DNA of 64,000 nt from Maniola hyperantus (taxonomy: Eukaryota; Arthropoda; Insecta; Lepidoptera; Nymphalidae): assembly GCF_902806685.2 (NCBI RefSeq), contig NC_048550.1, forward strand, positions 4,941,383 through 5,005,382. The letters are read 5' to 3'. Numbering within the stretch: position 1 is the stretch's first letter; the number at the start of each line of letters is the position of its first letter. This document shows positions 23,411 through 31,643 of this stretch, piece after piece. The notes below the pieces were generated by a model. It was not told the DNA's origin. It made no database searches and worked only from the letters and a program-made list of their open reading frames with translations. A program made the translations under genes and the position numbers.

Positions 23411-23583
23411 GAATTTGGTGGTATCCCAGTAACGGGTGTTATAGACCACGCTACCAAAGAACTTATGAAGAAGAAAAGATGTGGAAGACCAGACCGAGAG
23501 CCTGGGCACGATGAAAACAGTAGAAGACGGAAGCGGTTTGCTGTCCAAGGCGAAAAATGGAAACACACAAATTTAACATGGAG
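23411..23583 (+). CDS. matrix metalloproteinase exon with cysteine switch and furin site
   Basis: The exon follows aattttcag and ends TGGAG|GTACGT, 57 codons plus 2 nt (phase 2). It reads EFGGIPVTGVIDHATKELM, then KRCGRPD at residues 22-28 of the exon. This is the cysteine switch (family pattern PRCGxPD) whose Cys holds the zinc in the latent enzyme. Residues 38-42 are RRRKR, a furin cleavage site as in secreted furin-activated and membrane-type MMPs. FAVQGEKWKHTNLTW follows, the usual first residues of the mature catalytic domain. The segment between Cys and furin site is short (13 residues) and acidic/polar. The next exon should supply 1 nt and the rest of the catalytic domain with HExxHxxGxxH. 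I could not find it in the remaining 40 kb, so either introns are very long or the gene is truncated. Confidence 0.93.
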
Positions 23584-24026
23584 GTACGTCTAATGTAATT
23601 TTACACGTATGTTTTTAAAAAAGTTTAAGATTATTTTAATTTTTTTTATTTTACTTTATATTTTTCACGACAAATGCTTTGCCAGCGCCATCTGTTTGTA
23701 AAAGTGCGTGTTCTTTGAGTCTTTCCACAGTATACGTCTAGATGGCGCTAGTTGTTTATTAGCGCCATCTATTGTGCGATAGGAATAAGTTAAATTTACT
23801 TCTACTCACCGCTAGATGTCACTATCTACTTCATATTTTTGTAATTTTTTAATAGTTGGTAATTTTTATATTATTAATATTACAACTCACCATATTTAAA
23901 TAAAATAAAGTCAAAATGATCCTTGAAAGTGATAAAGAATTAGAACAATTATTATTATTTTAAAGCTTTCTTATAATAGATAATAGCCAGTCAAATTATC
24001 TTATAAAAAAATTGCAATCTCTGTCC
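23584..24026. other. intronic or flanking sequence before the inverted-LTR element
   Basis: AT-rich. Several gcgccatct motifs occur at about 23685-23775. No exon found. Confidence 0.4.
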
Positions 24027-24030
24027 ATAG
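24027..24030. repeat. 4-bp target-site duplication (left), ATAG
   Basis: ATAG directly before TGTGACG. The same ATAG directly follows CGTCACA at 28997-29000. A 4-bp duplication is usual for Ty3/Gypsy integrases. Confidence 0.75.
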
Positions 24031-24922
24031 TGTGACGTTGTAAATTTTGAACTACTAATTAGCGTTTCGCTTTTAATTAAAATCTATTTTGTTCAAAGTA
24101 TGTTGGTGCCACCTAGCATCAAGGTGCAGAACTACGCGTGGGTCGATGTTCAGAGTTCATTCGAGCCACAATAGATGGCGTTTGCTTCGTTGTCAATTGT
24201 CGTATAAATAAAACAAAATAATTAAATAAAACCATAATATCATTTGTTTATTGTTAAGTCATTAACAAAACGGTTCTTATAATATATCCTTAGGTTCCGC
24301 AAATATTCAAAAATGAATTGGCTTTATGATCAAACTAACTGAGCTTTTTATTTTGAAACAATTTTATGAATTTTACTGTGTCATTGTGGCTAATTCCTTT
24401 GTACACAATCTCTAAACTAAACTAAAATATCACGTCTAAATCTATTGCTATCCCTTTCATAATGTTGCTTGCGGAAAAGGAAAGCACTAGATTTAGACCT
24501 GTTAATTTAGTTTAGTTTAGAGATTGTGTACTAGAGAATCGGCCCCATTGTCTATTCCATGCCAATGGCATCTTAAATTTAAAACATAGATTTTATGTAC
24601 TATCTACCTAAGGCATTCTAATGTATCTAAATTAAGTCTTGGCATTAAGCTAGAATAACTAAGCATTATTAGCCATCATTCTGTATTAAGCGACCCCGGT
24701 AAAAGTTACATTAAAAACAATTTTGCCTAACATCTAGCAAATTTCATTTATAACACCTCATATGTATTACAAGGGAGTCGACGGCTAGCTTCTATTCTTT
24801 ACTAGGTAGATAGATCAAGTAAAGTAAATTAAAATTATTTTTTTTTTCCTCTAATCTTTGTAAGGTGGTAGATTATTCCGTATCCGGGTATATTTCTATT
24901 CCGCCAATTTACCACCCTTACA
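24031..24922 (+). repeat. left LTR, plus orientation, interrupted by a MITE
   Basis: Runs from TGTGACGTTG to CCCTTACA (TG...CA). It is 892 bp long, or 728 bp after removing the 159-bp MITE and its 5-bp duplication. It contains a TATA-like tataaata at 24203 and aataaa signals nearby. It matches the reverse complement of the right LTR, with no substitution seen by eye in the segments compared. Confidence 0.85.
24387..24545. mobile_element. foldback MITE inserted in the left LTR
   Basis: Inserted in cattg, which is duplicated (24382-24386 and 24546-24550). The empty site gtgtcattgtctatt is preserved in the right arm. Inverted termini tgtacacaatctctaaac and gtttagagattgtgta, same family as 14656-14812. 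Confidence 0.85.
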
Positions 24923-24924
24923 AA

Positions 24925-24936
24925 TGGCGCCCGAAC
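24925..24936 (+). promoter_or_regulatory. primer-binding site, partial match to tRNA-Lys
   Basis: TGGCGCCCGAAC begins 2 nt after the LTR and is complementary to the last 12 nt of tRNA-Lys(TTT) with CCA. It then diverges (gttttttt instead of agggac). This looks like the element-encoded site where minus-strand DNA synthesis was primed. Confidence 0.8.
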
Positions 24937-26087
24937 GTTTTTTTATATAGTTATTTCAGTATATTTTGAGAAATTTTGTGAATTTTATGAAATGTACTCC
25001 GCTGATTGTACAATTTTCTAAGTAGTGACACATTGCAAAGAGCACTAAGCTGTTTTTTATGGTTAACTAACTAAATAATAACTAATAGTTAGAAATTTTG
25101 TTTGATAGTTTAAGTAATTTTCTGAGTATAGTCCAACAGTGGTTGTTTCTTATTTAAATAACACATTATAAATGGTGTTTATGCCGTTCAATTATGTTAT
25201 TTGACTTACCTTGGAGGTGTATAAGTGAATGTTTGCCTTCAGTTTAGTAATAAACATTGCTTAACTGAGTTGTTGTTGGGTATTGCTTTCAATAGTAAGT
25301 ACATCTTATGTTTGAAAATTCCGGTAACCTAGTATAATTAAAGTTTGAAACGCTATGTCCTGTTAACTAGTTACACACATACATTTATAAATACTAAGAG
25401 TTACAACTTGTGAAACTAAATATATAAACTATATTCAGAGATTACATTAAGTTCAAGTATGAAGTTATGAACAATTTTTTTTTTCAGTGACTTGATACTT
25501 CATTATTTTGTTGAAATTTTGTTTAGAGCTGTGTTAAGGTTATGATAAAAGCTACTTCACACACAAAACATGTTAAGTTTAATTGAATGCTGGTAGTTTA
25601 AAGTGACATTTAGAAACAGATTTTGTTGTATTTTAGGTTATGTGTTAAAAGTGTAAAGTAACAGCCATCAAACCATTGCACAATCTCTTTGTTTTTTTTG
25701 AAAGATAATATGCTAGTCAGAGTTCATTGCAACTTTGTTGCCTGTTTACTTTTGTAATTGTAAAGGTTGTAACACACTGTGTACTCATAAAGGTGATACT
25801 GCACCTTACAATCATTTATTCAATTTTGGGAAGTTTTATTTTGTTATATTTTGTTTACTATAGTAATAATATGTGCTTGTATTATTAACAATATTTTGGA
25901 ATAGGAACATAATTGATAAAATAGTTAGGATAGACTTAAGAATATTGTTTTGTTGTGTATTTTGCTTGTGTATATTTAATAGTTTAAATAACTTCTTTTG
26001 TGTTTGTGTTTAACCAATTTGTATAAGGCTAAACATAGACAGTTACACAAGCTCGATATTTTGTTAAATGTGTTTTGACTTAACACA
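24937..26087 (+). other. untranslated leader of the retroelement
   Basis: About 1.15 kb, strongly AT-rich, no long frame, between primer site and gag start. Long leaders occur in insect Gypsy elements. Confidence 0.6.
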
Positions 26088-27515
26088 ATGGAACAGACTT
26101 TTGCCCAGTTTCATTCACTTTTGAAGGACGAATTGTGTTATGAGGTATCCATTCGTTCCGAAACTCCAGCACCTACAGTGCTAGGTTTAAAGAAACAGTT
26201 AAAACAATTAATTCAGGAAATTCCTTCTGAATCAATTTTAGAGACAGATTTCTCTTCTGAAAGTGAGTTAGGGGTTATTACTAAAAAACTTCAAGACTTA
26301 GAAGATTTATTAAAAAAGTGTTCTGACACTAAAGATAGACATGCCCTCTGTAGGTCTAAAGCTTTAGCTTCACATTTGTACTTTAGAATTTTGAGAATAC
26401 AGTGTTCCGAACTCAGCTTAATAAGTAGGAAGAGTGAATTACATACAAAGTTGCAGAGTTTGATTTCCAGATTAGATGCTGACAATGAGTCGTCTCACGA
26501 CGAATCACTGGATTCCGAGAGTACCGCCGTTGACTGCACTGGTGATAAAAATGTTGCCAAGTGGAAGTTAAATTTCAACGGACAGGGTGATCCGCGCAGT
26601 TTCATCGAACGCGTTGAGGAATATAAAGATCTTATGGCGTTTCAGATGGAAAATTATTTGTTTCTGCATTTCATCTTTTTACAGGCCGAGCATTGTTATG
26701 GTACAGAGGCAACAAATGTCAAGTTTCGTCTTGGTCAGAATTGAAAACTTTATTTTTAGATGAATTTGATGCAGTAGATTATGACTACAGGTTGCTAGGT
26801 GAAATTCGAGCAAGAACACAAGGCTCTGAAGAACCTGTGTCTATCTATTTCGCTGTAATGTTTTGCATGTTTTCAAGGTTGTCAACACCACTTTCCGAAG
26901 AACAAAAGTTACAAATTTTATTACATAATATTCGCCCTTTTTACTCAGAACAATTAGCTCTTGTTGACATTAAGTCTGTCGCAATGTTGAAGGAAAAGTG
27001 TCGCAAACTAGAGGCTGCGAGGCAGCGTTCCGCCTTATTTTCTGAGCCTACTAACAGTAAGGCAACTTTAAGTTCAGAGTTTGCTTACAAACAAGTGACA
27101 AAACAGATAAACACACTTTCAGTCACACCTGCACCTAAGGTTGATACAAGTAAAGGCACTGATTTTACGAAAACAAATAAACAACTATGTTACAAGTGCG
27201 GCAAGGGTAACCATTCCTTTAAATTTTGCAGGACAGTTCCGAAATTTATTAGATGTTTTTCGTGTGGACGTCAGAACTTTACAGTAAAGACATGTCCAAG
27301 TTGTAGTAAAAAGGCGATTAGTAAACCCGCTCCGGACAAAAATTCAAAAAAACTAATTAGTAAGAACTGTGCAGAGACACAAGTAAATAACTTGGTCATT
27401 AACAACAAAACATCCCTTTTACCTGACACAGTTCTGTATTCAGTGGATAAACGAGACTTTAGGCCATATTTAAAGGTTTTTGTTGACGATTTTCCCTGTC
27501 CCTGTTCGGGCGCCA
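26088..27515 (+). pseudogene. gag-like polyprotein fragment, frameshifted and cut at protease
   Basis: Starts at ATG 26088. The first 218 codons are in one frame and continue in the -1 frame from about 26690. The protein similarity runs across the shift (ENYLFLHFIFLQAEH, then WYRGNKCQVSSWSELKTLF), so one base has been lost in 26685-26700. Features in order: acidic N-terminus with predicted helices; the capsid-like WKLNFNGQGDPRSFIERVEE; SSWSELKTLFLDEFD; then two CCHC knuckles. The first (27188-27229, CYKCGKGNHSFKFC) is canonical CX2CX4HX4C. The second (27253-27294, CFSCGRQNFTVKTC) has Phe in place of His. The knuckles normally bind the element's RNA during packaging. The frame then reads PYLKVFVDDFPC, like the start of a retroelement aspartic protease, and ends S-G-A-N-L in the reversed primer site and LTR edge. 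The catalytic Asp position is lost at the junction. Confidence 0.8.
27498..27515 (-). promoter_or_regulatory. reversed 18-nt exact tRNA-Lys 3'-end copy
   Basis: The plus strand reads gtccctgttcgggcgcca, identical to the last 15 nt of the tRNA-Lys gene at 33745-33817 plus CCA. On the minus strand it is an 18-nt primer site 3 nt downstream of the inverted LTR. Unlike the left site it matches over the full 18 nt, the length copied from a tRNA up to the modified A58. It joins directly to gag sequence. Confidence 0.85.
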
Positions 27516-27518
27516 ATT

Positions 27519-28996
27519 TGTAAGGGTGGTAAATTGGCGGAATAGAAATATACCCGGATACGGAATAATCTACCACCTTACAAAGATTAGAGGAAAAAAA
27601 AAATAATTTTAATTTACTTTACTTGATCTATCTACCTAGTAAAGAATAGAAGCTAGCCGTCGACTCCCTTGTAATACATATGAGGTGTTATAAATGAAAT
27701 TTGCTAGATGTTAGGCAAAATTGTTTTTAATGTAACTTTTACCGGGGTCGCTTAATACAGAATGATGGCTAATAATGCTTAGTTATTCTAGCTTAATGCC
27801 AAGACTTAATTTAGATACATTAGAATGCCTTAGGTAGATAGTACATAAAATCTATGTTTTAAATTTAAGATGCCATTGGCATGGAATAGACAATGACACA
27901 GTAAAATTCATAAAATTGTTTCAAAATAAAAAGCTCAGTAGTAAAGACAGGGTTCTTACTGTACACATACACTAAGAAGGTTCACTAAACGGTTCCAGGA
28001 TACAAACATATTGCTTACTTGTAGGTGCGAAGACTGCGAGGTAGCTGGACGGCATCGGCCAAGATCCAAAACTCAATTTATTTGATTCTTCACAACCGAA
28101 ATGTTTCCTTACAAAGATTTTCACCAAGTCTTATCCATAGAAATTAAGTTGCCAACGTGAATGTGCAAAAGAAATAAATACGAAAACGGAAAACTAAAAC
28201 GTAAAACGTAAAAACGGAAAAACGTAAATACGAAAACCCTGTAACAAAGAAAAACAAGATTATAATTTGTGCTGTGTGAAAATTTCGACACGTGGAATTT
28301 TCCCGATCAAACACAACTCACCTATTGAACTCCTGGCCACCAATGGTTTTCAGAAGTCCACCCACAACCCATTATCCTCATTTATTTGGGAAGTTAAAAT
28401 AACTGGAACTGAAAGAAATCATGAGATTAGGATTTTCTCTAACCAAACCGCCATTTTGTCGAATCCACATTACTTGATTTTTCACTCACCATAACTGATG
28501 AAACATTGAAAATACGTTAGGATGACTAAAGTTTATGACTATTGTATTTTTCCAGGCGAAGCCATGGGCGAAAAGAAGTGAGATTTTCCTGGAACGAAAA
28601 AAATTCGTCTTCACATGTTGACTCCAGGAAAATTCTAAATCTCAACAATCGGTGTTGCCAGACGCAACCCGAGTGTTGCCGCTCTCAGTTAGTTTGATCA
28701 TAAAGCCAATTCATTTTTGAATATTTGCGGAACCTAAGGATATATTATAAGAACCGTTTTGTTAATGACTTAACAATAAACAAATGATATTATGGTTTTA
28801 TTTAATTATTTTGTTTTATTTATACGACAATTGACAACGAAGCAAACGCCATCTATTGTGGCTCGAATGAACTCTGAACATCGACCCACGCGTAGTTCTG
28901 CACCTTGATGCTAGGTGGCACCAACATACTTTGAACAAAATAGATTTTAATTAAAAGCGAAACGCTAATTAGTAGTTCAAAATTTACAACGTCACA
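27519..28996 (-). repeat. right LTR, inverted, interrupted by a 744-bp insertion
   Basis: The plus strand runs tgtaaggg to cgtcaca, the reverse complement of the left LTR. It is 1478 bp long, or 728 bp after removal of the 744-bp insertion and its 6-bp duplication. This equals the cleaned left arm. Confidence 0.85.
27940..28683. mobile_element. unidentified 744-bp insertion in the right LTR
   Basis: Flanked by ctcagt at 27934-27939 and 28684-28689; the left LTR shows the uninterrupted site. Ends agtaaagacagggtt... and ...cgagtgttgccgct give no clear inverted repeats, no TG...CA and no poly(A). An internal A-rich stretch near 28195-28240 repeats aaaacgtaaa/aaaacgga units. No coding capacity. 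Family unknown. Confidence 0.75.
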
Positions 28997-29000
28997 ATAG
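28997..29000. repeat. 4-bp target-site duplication (right), ATAG
   Basis: Matches 24027-24030. Confidence 0.75.
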
Positions 29001-29889
29001 ACAACTCACGTTGGTAGTCAGTACAAAACATAGGGATGTACAAAATGACTTCTAACGCGCCAATTTAACTCTATGGGTCAACTTTCATGTCAAAAGTTCG
29101 GTTCACCGATTCACCCATAAAATAAGGACTATAATAGCTGGTACTTTTGTAATTTATTTCAATTGTTTAAATAATATAGGTAATTTTAATATCTAGGTTA
29201 AGTAGGTATGTTAATGAAATAGGATCTATTTTTTCATTAAGTAATATTAATTTTATCAGTCGTTACGAAATGTTACGAACGAATTTATCTATTAAACTGT
29301 AGGCTTTATATTATTTCCAACAGCACAGTAATACTTTAGGGCCCATAAAATTGATGACAAATAATAGTTAAATCACGGAGATCGTAAAAGTTACGACGCT
29401 TTCCGCGTGGCTTAATTAAAAGGATATGTCCATCCGACGCCGCTGAGTGTGAATGCCTATTCAGAGCTACAAATAAAGAAGAAAGGTTTCTCCGGAACAT
29501 TTTATTTCACGACATAATGAAACAGCATTTATGTTACGATGAAGAAATTGTGTACAATAACAATAATATAACTTTAGTTACCTACCTACTTATAAGCACT
29601 AAGCATAACACCTTCATAAGATACAATGCTTAAAAGATTCGAATTTGAGAAATAATAGTTGTAGTAGTGCGCGCAAAACAATCCAATCTGAACACGAGGC
29701 GTATTACTGCGCATTGCAAAAAAATACTAATCAAAGATTGTTGAATGTAGATACCCATATAATTGTAAACACTGTTTCAGTTTACTTTGCAATAACTGCT
29801 TTAGTTACCTTATCTGCAACTGCCACCGCAGAAGTAGAACGAATAAAGTCTTATGATCAGGATTAGGTTCTGCCTGTTTTAGATGCAGC
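29001..29889. other. no gene confidently identified
   Basis: A 73-codon frame (29645-29866) without recognisable domain lies here. Less AT-rich patch at 29390-29460. Nothing assigned. Confidence 0.35.
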
Positions 29890-30058
29890 TTTTTTTTAAT
29901 AAAGAATATTAGCCATGTTAAATGACTAATATTCCCCTTTCCTCTCCAACTAAGCGTCAGGCTTGTGCTAGGAGTAGGTACGACAAGCAACGGGCGGGGT
30001 TTGAACCGTCGACCTTTCGGTTTTCAGTCCACTCCTTTACCGGTTGAGCTATTGAGGC
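29890..30058 (-). mobile_element. tRNA-derived SINE, family B, minus strand
   Basis: T-run, agaatattagccatgttaaa, attcccctttcctctccaac, gctaggagtaggtacgacaa and gggtttgaaccgtcgacctt, ending ggttgagctattgaggc. Closest to the copy at 14225. Confidence 0.8.
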
Positions 30059-31256
30059 TTTGATGTTATTACCTACCTACTTATTAGGTTTATTATTATC
30101 ATTTGCTTTATTCAACGTCAGCTCTCTTGTGAAAGCTCGGCATGTTGACTCTGTATCCTCTCTATTTGAAGTGGAAACAACTGCAGAACACGCAGCTAAT
30201 TTGAAAAGTTCACAATCACCTGCAGCGATTGCGGCTTCAGCACAATTTCCTGTCGAATTAATGGTCTGTCAATATTGTAGTCCTCCATTACTGCTTGTTG
30301 TGCAAACCGGCAATAAAAAGAGCAATGCCATCTCGTGGTGGGTTTATGAGATTGCGGCGCCGGTGGGGGTAGTATCACAAAACGAAATTAAAAAGGAAAT
30401 ACCTACTTATCCTAATCTTTTCGTTTTGTTTTAACTTTTAAATCTTCATGTTTTCGTGTACAAAATAGTCTTTACAAAGCACACTCTAAAAACGAACCGT
30501 TACGTTAAATGTTAGTTCGTACTTAAAAATCAGTATAGTGGTAGTTTTTTGACTCTGGTATTTTATTCATACTTTCAGAAAAAATATAAGAAAAACGACG
30601 ATCTGTTAATTAAGTCTTTTACTTGATTTATTTACTTTAAATTCAAATCAGGCAAACGGTCTGCAATAATAATTAATTCATCATATATAATATAAAAATG
30701 AATCACTAAATGTGTTGCTCATCGCAAATCTCGAGAACAGCTGAACTGAATTCGCTAATTCTTTTTTTTATAATATTCCTTAAAGTACGGGGATGGTTCT
30801 TACGGAGAGAAAAATTTAAAAAATTTGAATCGACTGTTAGGCGGAACGAAGTTCGCCAGGGCAGCTAGTACATAATAAAAATTTCTGATACGTTTCACCG
30901 AATCTGTCCATATTTTACCTACACTGTCGCGTCCCATGGTTATTATACGCGAGATTGAACAATATAAAATGCAAACAAGCCTGTGTTTGAGACACCCAAT
31001 AGCGATAGTTACCTATTACATCGAAATAATAATATTGTTTTCGCAATGGTCGTGACAGCTGGATGACGGCAACATTTAACCACCCGCCGCGCGCGGCGCT
31101 GTCAACACCACTCTGGCATTGGCAACACTAGAAAATAATCAGAGAGTTGATATGCGTGAAAATACTCCGCTCTGCATTGAATAATTTTCAGGAAGATAAA
31201 GTTGTATAAACACAAGTAAAAATTTGCAAATTCATGAAAATCTGTACTCTCCCTGG
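30059..31256. other. no gene confidently identified
   Basis: A 124-codon open frame (30060-30434) begins immediately outside the SINE and has a hydrophobic start (MMLLPTYLLGLLLSFALF). It has no promoter, splice or homology support and is not called. Positions 30685-30871 carry a Helitron-like repeat (tatataatataaaaatgaat ... gccagggcagCTAGT). Confidence 0.4.
30685..30871 (+). mobile_element. Helitron-like element, fourth family
   Basis: Starts tatataatataaaaatgaat, contains gagaacagctgaactgaatt and gatggttcttacgga, and ends aagttcgccagggcagCTAGT. The CTAGT end and lack of inverted termini are Helitron-like. Confidence 0.6.
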
Positions 31257-31305
31257 TCAAGTTCACAAGTTTTATGGTTAAGAACCATAAAACTTGTGAA
31301 CTTGA
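31257..31305. repeat. perfect 23-bp inverted repeat, 3-nt loop
   Basis: Arms 31257-31279 (starting tcaagttcacaagtttta) and 31283-31305 are exact reverse complements around aag. The loop is too short for a usual microRNA precursor. A perfect match suggests a recent origin. Confidence 0.9.
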
Positions 31306-31428
31306 TAATGTAGTAAACTGCATCAAAATTAAGTAATTCTGTCCCGTAAAAATATTTGAAAAGCTGGTCTGAGGTTTATACTACTTTTATTTACATCATC
31401 ATTGGTAAAGTATAGGTAGTAGTAGTAG

Positions 31429-31442
31429 AGAGAGAGAGAGAG
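31429..31442. repeat. (GA)n microsatellite
   Basis: Short agagagagagaga run. Confidence 0.7.
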
Positions 31443-31611
31443 CCAGCGCGTGCCAGACCTTCGTTATTTTATAAAAGCTTTCTCTGTTTCTAGTTTCTCT
31501 AGTTTCTCTGCGTATTGTCCCCAACACTGGGAGGAACGTTTGTTTGGATCATGGTGGCTTTGGGAGATTTTGGGAATTTTATATTTTCTTCAGAATAATG
31601 TTAGAAATTAC

Positions 31612-31643
31612 TTTTCTAACACTAGTTAACTAGTGTTAGAAAA
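31612..31643. repeat. perfect 32-bp palindrome
   Basis: ttttctaacactagtt (31612-31627) is followed without spacer by its exact reverse complement (31628-31643). Confidence 0.9.

Larger units (their letters stand above)
24031..28996. mobile_element. inverted-LTR Ty3/Gypsy retrotransposon derivative
   Basis: Composite unit: LTR (plus), partial tRNA-Lys primer site, about 1.15-kb leader, gag in plus sense, reversed tRNA-Lys primer site, LTR (minus). Both outer edges are U3 ends (TGTGACG at left, CGTCACA at right) and ATAG flanks both sides, so the whole palindrome-armed unit was integrated as one piece. Reverse transcriptase, RNase H, integrase and polypurine tract are absent; the internal region stops where protease would begin. 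Each arm carries one later insertion. The unit needs proteins from complete relatives to move. Confidence 0.85.

Noticed and set aside
24031..28996. Assembly artefact (false inverted duplication) as explanation of the inverted arms
   Set aside because: The arms carry different insertions with their own target duplications, and the primer sites differ. A mirrored misassembly would copy both. Long reads remain the decisive test.
30060..30434. 124-codon open frame with hydrophobic N-terminus resembling a signal peptide
   Set aside because: No homology, promoter or splice signals. The start is in intron-like AT-rich DNA next to a SINE.
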